Assembly (NCBI GenBank): GCA_023265365.1
Contig: JAHFTY010000008.1
Coordinates: 1-46,628, forward strand
Direction: 5' to 3'
DNA: 46,628 bases
Origin: Acidobacteriota bacterium
GTDB lineage: Bacteria > Acidobacteriota > Terriglobia > 20CM-2-55-15
The notes under the pieces are model-generated. The model did no database searches and was not told where the DNA came from. It saw only the letters and a program-made list of their open reading frames with translations. The position numbers and the translations under genes are program-made. This document shows, one piece after another, positions 34,017 to 42,887 of the stretch (the first letter of the stretch is position 1; every line of letters begins with the position of its first letter).

Positions 34017-34048
34017 GTGAAAGAATTGGCGGGCGCCAATTCTTTCAC
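34017..34048. terminator. 14-bp perfect hairpin downstream of the NTF2-like gene
   Basis: gtgaaagaattggc-gggc-gccaattctttcac. Confidence 0.6.
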
Positions 34049-34053
34049 ACGTG

Positions 34054-34590
34054 CTACTGGCCGTCCGTCAGTCCGGCGACCTTCTGGTAAAGAGCGCCGT
34101 GGATCATTTGGAGGAGCCATTCGCCATTCGCTGCTTTCTTCACAACGATGCTGGCGGTGCCACGGACGTTCTTCGGCTTGTCCTGAAACGTCTCTCCAAC
34201 GACATAGTTGAATGAAACCCAACCGGTATCGTTGTACATCTGACCGTGCGTTCCGGAGATTTCGATTTTTTTCGGGGGAGTGCCCGACGTCAATGCGGTT
34301 ACCCAGCGTGCCACCGCAGGAGAATGCCCGTCTTCATCAAGGTAAACGCAATCCGGCGCAAGCATTTTGGTCAGGGTTGCGGCGTCCTGCTTGTTGATCG
34401 CCTCTGCAATCTTGTTCGCAATATCGAGCATCGGGCCCGTCGCCGGAGGGACCTGCGGACCACGCTGGCCCGCGCCGGCGCCCCGGGCTGCGGCGCCGGC
34501 GGCCGGCGGCGGGGCCGGGGGATTCTGAGCGGCCAGAACGACGGATATTCCAAGTGACAGAACGGCGAACAACACCATCAGTTTTTTCAT
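34054..34590 (-). CDS. Exported NTF2-like / DUF4440-type protein
   Basis: MKKLMVLFAVLSLGISVVLAAQ signal; IANKIAEAINKQDAATLTKMLAPDCVYLDEDGHSPAVARWVTAL...GTASIVVKKANGEWLLQMIHGALY pattern. Confidence 0.75.
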   Translation of the reverse strand: MKKLMVLFAVLSLGISVVLAAQNPPAPPPAAGAAARGAGAGQRGPQVPPATGPMLDIANKIAEAINKQDAATLTKMLAPDCVYLDEDGHSPAVARWVTALTSGTPPKKIEISGTHGQMYNDTGWVSFNYVVGETFQDKPKNVRGTASIVVKKAANGEWLLQMIHGALYQKVAGLTDGQ

Positions 34591-34730
34591 ATTTCTCCTT
34601 TTCCGAACGATCGAACTTGAGAGCGAACCACGATTCCGAAGCACCGATGGTACGGGCAGCCGAGTTGAAAACACAAGAAACTAGCTAACGGCAACTGAAG
34701 TGCTTATTCGAATAGCGAAGGATTCGGATC

Positions 34731-35522
34731 ATGAATGCCAGATGGCTGAGGTTCGGTCTTACATTCGCCGGTATCGCGACAATCCTGTCGGCCGCTCCGT
34801 CCGCTGACAAGCTAAAGCGATTGTTTCCAGACCGTCCCGCCATTCCCGCCGCAGAGAGAACCCCCAAGTTCCGTTTTGCCCGAATGAAATACTCGGGCGG
34901 CAACCCGGAGTATGTCAAAAACTGGTACACCGACTATCCGTCGATGGACAAACATCTGACGCTGCTGGCGAAGCGTTATACCAATATGGAAGTGGGTGAG
35001 CCCGCTCTCGTGGAACCTTCAAGCCCGGATATCTTCAACTACCCGCTGATTTATTCGGTCGAGCCGGAACAGATGTTCCTTGGACCGGAAGACGCCGCCA
35101 ATCTGCGCGAGTATCTGGATCGCGGAGGTTTCTGGTTCGCAGATGATTTCCACGGCGAAGACGAGTTCAACCAGTTTGCCGATCAGATCCGCCGCGTGAT
35201 GCCGGGGGCATCGCTTGTGGAGCTCGACACGTCCCACCCGTTGTTTCAGGCCGTCTACAACATTGATGCGATCATCCAGGTGACCAATGACGGCATCGCC
35301 CGATGCCCGGAGTGCGATCAATGGGAAAATGGTCCGACCGGCCGGATCCCAAAAGTCTTTGCCGTCCGGGACAGCACCGGACGCGTCTGCATCCTCATGG
35401 CGTGGAATACCGACCTCGGTGACGGACTCGAATGGGCCGACGATCCCACTTATCCGTCGAGGTATTCCACCTATGCCTTCAAGTTCCTGACCAACGTCAT
35501 TGTTTACGCGATGAGCCACTGA
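34731..35522 (+). CDS. DUF4159-like exported protein
   Basis: FRFARMKYSGGNPEYVKNWYTDYPSMDKHLTLLAKRYTNM...LGPEDAANLREYLDRGGFWFADDFHG...HPLFQAVYNID. Confidence 0.8.
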   Translation: MNARWLRFGLTFAGIATILSAAPSADKLKRLFPDRPAIPAAERTPKFRFARMKYSGGNPEYVKNWYTDYPSMDKHLTLLAKRYTNMEVGEPALVEPSSPDIFNYPLIYSVEPEQMFLGPEDAANLREYLDRGGFWFADDFHGEDEFNQFADQIRRVMPGASLVELDTSHPLFQAVYNIDAIIQVTNDGIARCPECDQWENGPTGRIPKVFAVRDSTGRVCILMAWNTDLGDGLEWADDPTYPSRYSTYAFKFLTNVIVYAMSH

Positions 35523-35691
35523 CCTTCCGGTCGAAACTCCAGCCTCTGCGCGCCGTAGACGGCGGCCGTCGTCTTTGCTTACCGAAGGAACTGCCTTCAT
35601 TTGCGGGCGCGGTCCATGACCGCCGGCGGATACTCGCCGGCCGCCGCTATGAAGTTGTCAGGATATGCGTTTGGCCTTACAGTGATCCGCC

Positions 35692-36588
35692 ATGAAGCCG
35701 CTTCACATTACTCTGCTTCTCCTGGCGCTGGCGCAAGCGAGGGTGGACACGGCGCCCGTCCGGATTCCGGTGACGATTCACGATAAGGACGGCAATGTTG
35801 TAACCAACCTTGCGAAGGACAACTTCCAGGTTTTTGAAGACAAGATTCTTCAGGACATCACCCTTTTCAAACGCGACGACTCGCCGCTCAGTCTCGGCCT
35901 TATCATCGACAACAGCGGCAGCATGCGGAACAAACGCGAGCGCGTGAACAACGCGGCGCTTAGCTTCGTTCGGGAAGGCAATCCGGAAGACCAGACATTC
36001 ATCGTCAACTTTGACGACGCCGTGCATGTCGAACAGGAATTCACGGGCAGTATCGGCAACCTCATGGACGCTCTGGACAGGCTTGACTCCCGCGGAGAAA
36101 CCGCGCTCTACGACGCGATCCAACTCTCAGTCGATAAAGTCATGAAGGAAGGCCGGCAGGAAACCAAGGTCCTGCTGCTGATCAGCGACGGTGTCGACAA
36201 TCGGAGCCGGTCCTCCTACGACGACGTGCTCAAACATCTGAAGGAATCGAAGGTGACGCTGTATGCCATCGGCCTCGGCGAAGATAACTCTCCCCGGGGA
36301 TTGTTTCGCGCACCACCCGGAAAAAAAGCGCAGCAGATGCTCGCCGCACTCGCCGACGCGACCGGCGGAACGGCCTATTTCCCGAAAGCGCTCGATGAAA
36401 TCGAAGAGATCTGTAAGCAGATCGCTCACGAACTGCGAAACCGTTACACGATCGGTTACACATCGAAATCCACCGCGAACGACGGCGCATGGCGGGAAGT
36501 CAAGGTCGTGGTGACGCCCCCGAAAGGCGGGCCGGCAAAGCTGGACCCGCCTCGCCACAGACAGGGGTACTTCTCACCGAAAAGCTGA
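35692..36588 (+). CDS. VWFA-related exported protein, paralogue of 20347-21327
   Basis: IPVTIHDKDGNVVTNLAKDNFQVFEDKILQDITLFKRDDSPLSLGLIIDNSGSMRNKRERVNNAALSFVREGNPEDQTFIVNFDD. Confidence 0.87.
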   Translation: MKPLHITLLLLALAQARVDTAPVRIPVTIHDKDGNVVTNLAKDNFQVFEDKILQDITLFKRDDSPLSLGLIIDNSGSMRNKRERVNNAALSFVREGNPEDQTFIVNFDDAVHVEQEFTGSIGNLMDALDRLDSRGETALYDAIQLSVDKVMKEGRQETKVLLLISDGVDNRSRSSYDDVLKHLKESKVTLYAIGLGEDNSPRGLFRAPPGKKAQQMLAALADATGGTAYFPKALDEIEEICKQIAHELRNRYTIGYTSKSTANDGAWREVKVVVTPPKGGPAKLDPPRHRQGYFSPKS

Positions 36589-36642
36589 GATCGGGAACAG
36601 ATTCCTTCGTTTTGTGATTCTTGTGCATGACGGCGAAGGGGA

Positions 36643-36665
36643 GGGCGCCGGTTTCGCCGGCGCCC
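36643..36665. terminator. GC-rich hairpin between convergent genes
   Basis: gggcgccgg-tttcg-ccggcgccc between VWFA stop (36588, +) and amidase stop (36678, -). Confidence 0.5.
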
Positions 36666-36677
36666 GGGAGAGCGAAG

Positions 36678-38123
36678 TCAGTCTGCGAAGGCCGGACGGC
36701 GTTCGTGCCAGTTGGTCGCCTGTTCGTACGCATAGGCCATTTCGAGAATCTTCCCGTCCGTCATCGGGGCACCGACAAAGTTAAGGGCCATCGGAAGTCC
36801 ATCCGAAGTGAATCCACAGGGCACGGATACGCCGGGAAGACCGGCAACATTGCCCAGCGTTCCAAGATTTCCGCCGCCTCCTCCTCCGCCAGGGCCGCCG
36901 CCTGCCGGATCGTCGGGATTGGCGCCGCCCGGATTACCGTTGGTTGCCGGCGGGGTGACGATCAGTCTCGCTCCGTTTGGATTTCGCGGCGCGATCAGGG
37001 CATCGAAACGCTGGTACATCTTTGCGGTTTCGAGGACGATCGCATGGCGGATGCGGAGAACCTTCATGTAGTCGGCAGCCGGTATCAACATTGCCGCTTT
37101 CCATCCGAGCCACTTGTCCTTGTTGATGAGCGCTTCCTGCAATTCGCCCTTTCGCGCAAACCTTTCGAATACCGTGCCGCCTTCGACCTGCCATACGAAC
37201 CGTGAAACGATGTTGTAAGGGTAGTCGGGCAGATCGACTTCCTCGAGATCGCATCCGAGATCTTTCAGCGTCTTGATGACCTGCTCGTATGCGGGTTTGG
37301 CCTTTGCGGAAACCTGGTCCCATTCCCTCTTCACCACGCCGATTCGCCGGCCGGACATCCTGGCCTTCGGATCGAAAGCGAACGGCGCAGTCACCGATGT
37401 CGGATCGCGCGGATCGGCGCCGTGAATCGCCTGAAACACGGTCGCGCAGTCGAAGACGCTGCGCGAAAGCGGTCCGAGCTTGTCCATCGTCCAGCTGAGC
37501 GGCATCGCTCCGTAGCGGCTGACGCGGCCATAAGTCGGACGCAGCCCCGCAACCCCGCACGCTCCCGCCGGCCCGAGAATCGACGCCGTCGTTTCCGAAC
37601 CGATCGAGAACACCGAGAAGGATGCCGCGGCGCACGCGCCGGGACCCGTCGATGATCCGGTCGTCCAATGATCGAGCTTCCACGGATTATGAACCGGGCC
37701 ATTGAACGCCGCAGTGGGCGGGCCGCCGGCCAGTTCGGTCATGCTCAGCTTGCCCAGCAGGATGGCGCCGGCGTCGCGAAGTTTCTCCACGACCGCTCCG
37801 TCGTGATCGGGAACCTGGTTGACGAAGAGGCGGGATCCCCAGGTCGTGCGGATGCCCTTGGTGGCGACCAGATCTTTGACCGCGTACGGAATGCCGTGCA
37901 ACAGTCCTTTGTATTTTTTGGCTTTGATTTCCTGCTCGGCTTTCTCCGCCTGTTCCATCGCGAGGTTTTTCGTGACCGTGATGAAACAGTTCACCTTCGG
38001 ATCCAGCGCCTCAATGCGCTCGAGGTACGCCTGGGTGAGCGCCACGGGCGAAAGCTTTCCGGATTTGATCTGGGACGAGAGTTGTTCGAGCGTCTGTGTG
38101 CAAAGAGCGTCGTTGGTATTCAT
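36678..38123 (-). CDS. Amidase-signature family enzyme with Gly-rich insertion
   Basis: MNTNDALCTQTLEQLSSQIKSGKLSPVALTQAYLERIEALDPKVNCFITV; GIPYAVKDLVATKGIRTTWGS; TTGSSTGPGACAAASF...SETTASILGPAGACGVAGLRPTYG. Confidence 0.92.
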   Translation of the reverse strand: MNTNDALCTQTLEQLSSQIKSGKLSPVALTQAYLERIEALDPKVNCFITVTKNLAMEQAEKAEQEIKAKKYKGLLHGIPYAVKDLVATKGIRTTWGSRLFVNQVPDHDGAVVEKLRDAGAILLGKLSMTELAGGPPTAAFNGPVHNPWKLDHWTTGSSTGPGACAAASFSVFSIGSETTASILGPAGACGVAGLRPTYGRVSRYGAMPLSWTMDKLGPLSRSVFDCATVFQAIHGADPRDPTSVTAPFAFDPKARMSGRRIGVVKREWDQVSAKAKPAYEQVIKTLKDLGCDLEEVDLPDYPYNIVSRFVWQVEGGTVFERFARKGELQEALINKDKWLGWKAAMLIPAADYMKVLRIRHAIVLETAKMYQRFDALIAPRNPNGARLIVTPPATNGNPGGANPDDPAGGGPGGGGGGGNLGTLGNVAGLPGVSVPCGFTSDGLPMALNFVGAPMTDGKILEMAYAYEQATNWHERRPAFAD

Positions 38124-38127
38124 CGGG

Positions 38128-38415
38128 TTATTTGTCCGCGTGAAAAACAAATGCGGGTTCGAGGGCGATGGGCAACTCAAAATCGCGAATCGTTTGAAGC
38201 TGGCGAATCGTGGTTTCGAGCTGAGGCTTCAAGGACTTCATCTCATCCGGCAAAGTCGGCTTGTAACCCATGTGCTCCAGCAGCGTCAGTGCGGTCTCGT
38301 CGGACAACTTTCCGGTTTGTCGTGATTCCTGGACGGCAGCTTCGAGCACGCTTCCGGTAAGAAACGTTCCAGCCACCATCTTTGAAAACATGCGTCGGCT
38401 GATTGGTTTTTTCAT
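38128..38415 (-). CDS. Small Tat-signal protein upstream of the amidase
   Basis: MKKPISRRMFSKMVAGTFLTGSVLEAAVQE (SRRxFxK Tat motif); ends 4 nt before the amidase ATG. Confidence 0.7.
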   Translation of the reverse strand: MKKPISRRMFSKMVAGTFLTGSVLEAAVQESRQTGKLSDETALTLLEHMGYKPTLPDEMKSLKPQLETTIRQLQTIRDFELPIALEPAFVFHADK

Positions 38416-38433
38416 GCGCGGGAGTATATACCA

Positions 38434-38469
38434 AGATTCCGGTGTCAGTGGTGCCTGACACCGGAATCT
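38434..38469. repeat. 15-bp palindromic REP-like element
   Basis: agattccggtgtcag-tggtgc-ctgacaccggaatct; 17-nt half-site recurs inverted at 18414-18430. Confidence 0.65.
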
Positions 38470-38472
38470 CCC

Positions 38473-39381
38473 TCACTGCCGGCCGCCTCCCCTGCCTCCG
38501 CGCTGGCCGCGGGGCGGGGCTTTCATCGCGCGGTACTGGGCGACCGCGGCGTTCGCTTTGAACTCGATGGCGACGCGGCCGAACTCGGCGGTGGCTTTTG
38601 TGGGATCGCCGCTGACGCTGGACTCCTGCTTGTTCCTTTCGCTGGCCGCGATGCGATTGACGCGGACGCTGTCCGGCCTGATGTACATCATCTGCGACGT
38701 GTCCTGGACGCCGGCGTGACTGCCGACCGTTTGCGCGTCCCAGCCGAACTGGGCAAGCAGCCAGGCTTCGAGGTATTCGTGGCCTTTGTCGTAGAAATCG
38801 GTGCACGCGAAAACCTTTGTGTCCGATCCTTCCCATTCCTTGTTCAATCGTTCTGCAACGGCCCGGAGCCCATTCTGGTTTCCGCCGTTGTCGCCGATCA
38901 GAATAATGTCCTTGAACCCGCCCGTTTTCAGACTGCGTGCCGCCGCCTCGACGATGCGCTCGAAGCAGAGGCCCGGACACGAGAGCACGCCAGGCGTCTC
39001 TTCGGTGGCCTGGCCCTCGGGTACGTACTGGATGACCGGCGCGATCAACGCGTTTCCGAGCTTCGCGGCGATGAGTTCCGCGCCCTTCCGGGAATGGTAG
39101 TTGTGCTTTCCCATGGTCATGTGGAACCCGTTCTTCTCGGTGCCGCCCGTCGGGACGATACCGACGGTGTTGCCGCCGGCAATGGCGTCACGCACTTCGT
39201 ACCAGGTGAGATCCTCGATAAAACGGCTCGGAACCGGGGATGCCTTTGGCGCCTCGGGCGGAGATCCTCGCTGACCGCCGCCGCGCTGTCCGGCTCCCGA
39301 CGGAGGGGTAGCCTGCGCAAACACCATCGACGCGATCAGCAGCGTCAATAAAATGAGACAGAGCGGCTTATTGATCTTCAT
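38473..39381 (-). CDS. Creatininase family protein, exported
   Basis: MKINKPLCLILLTLLIASMVFAQATPPSGAGQRGGGQRGSPPEA; NTVGIVPTGGTEKNGFHMTMGKHNYHSRKGAELIAAKLGNALIAPVIQYVPEG; FKDIILIGDNGGNQNGL. Confidence 0.88.
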   Translation of the reverse strand: MKINKPLCLILLTLLIASMVFAQATPPSGAGQRGGGQRGSPPEAPKASPVPSRFIEDLTWYEVRDAIAGGNTVGIVPTGGTEKNGFHMTMGKHNYHSRKGAELIAAKLGNALIAPVIQYVPEGQATEETPGVLSCPGLCFERIVEAAARSLKTGGFKDIILIGDNGGNQNGLRAVAERLNKEWEGSDTKVFACTDFYDKGHEYLEAWLLAQFGWDAQTVGSHAGVQDTSQMMYIRPDSVRVNRIAASERNKQESSVSGDPTKATAEFGRVAIEFKANAAVAQYRAMKAPPRGQRGGRGGGRQ

Positions 39382-40196
39382 CGCTCCTCCTGATTGCCGC
39401 CCTGCGCCATCAACTGTTTGATCTGCGAAACGGCATTGTCGATCTTGATCTGCAGGAAAATCTGCCCGAGCTGCGGCGTCGCCCGCGTGGGATCGCCGCT
39501 CACGCCGTTGGCCGGAGTTCCCTTTTCGAGTTTGGTGAGACGGATCCAGTTCGCATTGATGAACATCACCTCGGACGTATCCATGATGTTTGCGTGGTTT
39601 CCAATCTCCGCCTGGGGGATACCCAGTTTTGAGGCGATGTATTTTTCCTGATCGGCGTGCGACTTCGTGTAGTAATCGGGAATGAACAGCACGCGAACGC
39701 CGGCGCCTTTCCATGCGGCGTTCAGCTTTTCGGCGACCGCCTTCATCCCGTTCTGATTCCCGCCGGAGTCCCCAAGGAAAATGACGTTCTTGAAGCCGCT
39801 GGCCTTCATGCTGTTGGCGGCCGCTTCCAGAAGATCGGTGAAGCCCTTGTCGTCCGGCAACGAGATCGAGCCGGGCTTCAGCATGTGGCCGGCGGCCGGT
39901 TCCCACGCGCCCTCGGGAACGTAAGCGATGATCGGCGCGACGAGCGTATTGCCAAGGGTTCGCGCAATTTTGTCGGTCGTGTATTTCAGCACGTAATTGT
40001 GCTTCCCGATGATCATGTGCGGACCGTTGTCTTCCGTTCCGCCGGTCGCCACGATCACATTCCGGGCGCCGCCCCTGATGAGATCGCGAATCTCATCGAA
40101 TGTGAGGTCTTCGAAAAACACGGTATCGGGCCGCTGCGCGTGGAGGAGCATGGGCAGCAGCAAGAGGATCACGAGGCTCGTGGCCAGAGGTTTCAT
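39378..40196 (-). CDS. Creatininase family protein, exported
   Basis: MKPLATSLVILLLLPMLLHAQ; RNVIVATGGTEDNGPHMIIGKHNYVLKYTTDKIARTLGNTLVAPIIAYVPEG; FKNVIFLGDSGGNQNGM; overlaps the next gene as ATGA. Confidence 0.88.
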   Translation of the reverse strand: MKPLATSLVILLLLPMLLHAQRPDTVFFEDLTFDEIRDLIRGGARNVIVATGGTEDNGPHMIIGKHNYVLKYTTDKIARTLGNTLVAPIIAYVPEGAWEPAAGHMLKPGSISLPDDKGFTDLLEAAANSMKASGFKNVIFLGDSGGNQNGMKAVAEKLNAAWKGAGVRVLFIPDYYTKSHADQEKYIASKLGIPQAEIGNHANIMDTSEVMFINANWIRLTKLEKGTPANGVSGDPTRATPQLGQIFLQIKIDNAVSQIKQLMAQGGNQEER

Positions 40197-40239
40197 GGGA
40201 ACCTTTCTTGTGTGGCCGCGGTTACGCGGATGACGTTAC

Positions 40240-41412
40240 TTACAGACTCGTCATGAAGTCGTGGAGCCGTTTCACGCCCTTCTCGATTGTCTCCATCGAG
40301 GTGGCATAGGAAATCCGGACATGATCGTTCGTTCCGAAGGCTTCGCCGGGAACGACGGCGACGTGCTGTCTTTCGAGCAGCTTCACGGAAAAATCCAGGC
40401 TGTCCTTGATTCCCTTCCTGTACGCCGATGAAATGTTCGGATACGCGTAGAAGGCGCCGCCCGGCTCCGCGCACGCCACTCCGGGAATCGCCCGGAGACG
40501 TTCGACGATGAACTGCCGGCGCTTCGCATATTCACGCAGCATTTCGGCGACGGAATCCTGCGGGCCCGTCAACGCTTCGATGGCGGCTTTCTGAGCAATG
40601 GAGTTCGGGTTTGACGTGGAGTGGCTTTGCAGTTTCAAACACGCCTGCACAATTTCCTGGGGCGCGAGCATGAAGCCGATACGCCAGCCGGTCATTGCGT
40701 AAGTTTTCGAGAGGGAGCCCGCAACCATGACGTGACTCCGGAACTCCGGATGGCCGCCGATCGAGAAGGGTTTGCGATTGTCGTAAAGGAAGTAGGCGTA
40801 GCACTCGTCGTCGAGAAGATAGATATCGCGTTGCTTGCAGAGCTTCGCGATCCGGATGAACTCGTCGTCGTCGATCACGGCGCCGCTTGGATTGTTCGGC
40901 GAGTTCGCCACCACCAGGCGCGTCTTTGGAGTGATCGCTTTCTCAAGCATGGCCGCGGTCAGCCGGAAACCATCGGCTTCACTGGTGTGGAGAAACACCG
41001 GGTTGGCGCCGACAAACCGGGCGATGTCCGCGAAGGACACCCAGTACGGTGTCGGGATGATCACGTCGTCACCTTCATCGATCGCCGCGGCAAATATGTT
41101 GAAGATCGCGTGTTTGCCGCCGATGTTCACCAGACACTCGGAGACGTCGTACTTCGAACCGAAATCGCGCGTATGCTTCTCCACAATGGCTTTCTTCAGA
41201 TCGCGAATTCCGCCCACAGGCGTGTATTTCGTGAAGTTGGAGTGGATGGCCTCGATTCCGGCATTCTTGATGTTCTCCGGTGTCGGGAAGTCCGGCTCGC
41301 CGGGGCCGAAGTCGACCACGTCGACGCCCTGGTCACGGAGTTTGCCTGCGGCCTCGCCCACGGCCATCGTTTGTGAAACGGAAATCCGGGATATGCGTTC
41401 AGCTAGTTTCAT
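40240..41412 (-). CDS. Pyridoxal-phosphate-dependent aminotransferase (aspartate aminotransferase-like)
   Basis: DVVDFGPGEPDFPTPENIKNAGIEAI, VVANSPNNPSGAVID, DDECYAYFLYD, GSLSKTYAMTGWRIGFML. Confidence 0.93.
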   Translation of the reverse strand: MKLAERISRISVSQTMAVGEAAGKLRDQGVDVVDFGPGEPDFPTPENIKNAGIEAIHSNFTKYTPVGGIRDLKKAIVEKHTRDFGSKYDVSECLVNIGGKHAIFNIFAAAIDEGDDVIIPTPYWVSFADIARFVGANPVFLHTSEADGFRLTAAMLEKAITPKTRLVVANSPNNPSGAVIDDDEFIRIAKLCKQRDIYLLDDECYAYFLYDNRKPFSIGGHPEFRSHVMVAGSLSKTYAMTGWRIGFMLAPQEIVQACLKLQSHSTSNPNSIAQKAAIEALTGPQDSVAEMLREYAKRRQFIVERLRAIPGVACAEPGGAFYAYPNISSAYRKGIKDSLDFSVKLLERQHVAVVPGEAFGTNDHVRISYATSMETIEKGVKRLHDFMTSL

Positions 41413-41415
41413 TCG

Positions 41416-41904
41416 TCATAAATCCTTTTTGAATTTTTTCATGAGGCGGCGTTCCACCGATTCGGGAACCAGGCCTTTTACAGCACCGCCGAGTTGAGCA
41501 ATCTCTTTGACAAGGCGCGAGCTGAGGTAGGAATAGCTCTCGGCCGGAATCAGAAACACGGTCTCGACTTCGGAATTCAGGCGGCGATTCATCATCGCCA
41601 TCTGGAGTTCGTATTCATAGTCGGATATCGCGCGAATCCCCCGAACGATGACTTGCGCCTGCGACTCGCGAGCGTAGTCCACGAGAAGACCGTTGAACAC
41701 GTCGAACCGGACGTTCTTGAAACGCGGCTGCACGATCTCATGCATGATCTCCAGCCTTTCATCGGGCGAAAACAGCGGCTCTTTCTGCGTGTTCGTGAGG
41801 ATCGCCACGATGACTTCATCGAACAGGCGCGCGCTCCGCTCGATGATATCGATGTGCCCGTTGGTCAGCGGATCGAACGAACCGGGATAAAGGGCTCGAG
41901 TCAT
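41416..41904 (-). CDS. coaD: Phosphopantetheine adenylyltransferase
   Basis: MTRALYPGSFDPLTNGHIDIIERSARLFDEVIVAIL; VIVRGIRAISDYEYELQMAMMNRRL; YSYLSSRLVKEIAQLGG. Confidence 0.97.
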   Translation of the reverse strand: MTRALYPGSFDPLTNGHIDIIERSARLFDEVIVAILTNTQKEPLFSPDERLEIMHEIVQPRFKNVRFDVFNGLLVDYARESQAQVIVRGIRAISDYEYELQMAMMNRRLNSEVETVFLIPAESYSYLSSRLVKEIAQLGGAVKGLVPESVERRLMKKFKKDL

Positions 41905-41918
41905 TCAACCTCCGGTCT

Positions 41919-42449
41919 TTAGAAGCTCAGCACGCTGTCACCCTGTTGGAGCGTCCGTACCTTCTTCAGCTTCCCCGAACTCCCGGGCAAAGGCGATCTT
42001 TTCGAGTGCTCCAGTATCAAGAGACCTTCTGCGGACACCGAAGGGCGATCCAGCGCATCCTTATAGACCTGCTCGCGGTCGTAGGGCGGGTCGATGAACG
42101 CGATATCGAAAGCGATGCCGTCCCGGGCGCAAACCGTCAGCGCTCTGGCCAGATCCATTTCCAGGATTTTATAGCCGTGGGCGATACCGAGCGACTTCAG
42201 GTTTTCACGGATCATTGCCGTCGCTTTGCGTGATTGGTCCACAAAGATCACCATCGAGGCTCCGCGGCTGATCGCTTCGATTCCGATCGCGCCGACGCCG
42301 GCGCAGCCGTCAAGAAACGTACAGCCTCTCACAGTCTCGCCGAGGATGTTAAACAAAGTTTCCCGCAGCTTGTCGCTCGTCGGGCGCGTTCCCGGAGGCG
42401 GCGTGGCCTTGAGATGCCGGCTCTTGAATTGTCCGGAAATAATACGCAT
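41919..42449 (-). CDS. rsmD: 16S rRNA (guanine966-N2)-methyltransferase
   Basis: MRIISGQFKSRHLKATPPPGTRPTSDKLRETLFNIL; FLDGCAGVGAIGIEAISRGA; IAFIDPPYDRE. Confidence 0.93.
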   Translation of the reverse strand: MRIISGQFKSRHLKATPPPGTRPTSDKLRETLFNILGETVRGCTFLDGCAGVGAIGIEAISRGASMVIFVDQSRKATAMIRENLKSLGIAHGYKILEMDLARALTVCARDGIAFDIAFIDPPYDREQVYKDALDRPSVSAEGLLILEHSKRSPLPGSSGKLKKVRTLQQGDSVLSF

Positions 42450-42462
42450 TTAGTTAATGACG

Positions 42463-42500
42463 CGCCCCGCCCCGGCGCTTCGCGCCACCCCTCCTCGCGG
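42463..42500. repeat. Left part of an interrupted short palindromic module, split by R5
   Basis: gccccgccccggcgcttcgcgccacccctcctcgcgg before R5; matching ctgaggaggggaaa just after it (42848-42861). Confidence 0.6.
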
Positions 42501-42507
42501 AGACCGA

Positions 42508-42838
42508 GGCTTTGCACAAAAAGTTGCAGGGCGAGAAAACAACTCAGATGTCTCCTCGTTGAGGCACTGCCAATGAAGCGAAATCGAGGAAAAGCGTTTT
42601 CCCCTCCTCAACGAGGAGGGGTGGCGCGAAGCGCCGGGGTGGTGCTTCCAAGAAAATTGATTTTGTTGAACGAACCGCCCCGCCGCTCCGCGGCACCCCG
42701 CCTTGGCCGCCTTGGCCAAGGCGGGGAAAAGTCCTCGTCCTGCGACTCCACGGCTTCATGTAATAACCAGACCGCATCGCCCGACGTTTTTTCTCGCTTA
42801 GGGAATGTTGGATCCAAACCGACTTTTTGTGCAAAGCC
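42508..42838. repeat. Composite palindromic MITE-like element copy R5 (longest copy)
   Basis: ggctttgcacaaaaagt (42508-) and actttttgtgcaaagcc (-42838) ends; contains all modules plus a 64-bp block shared with R2. Confidence 0.88.
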
Positions 42839-42887
42839 CTGAGACCGCTGAGGAGGGGAAACCTGGGGGTGGCGCCGTCCATATCCC

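Noticed and set aside
39382-39906. N-terminal extension of the creatininase ORF 38473-39906
   Set aside because: Out-of-frame reading of the upstream creatininase gene; real start is MKINKPLCLILL at 39381.
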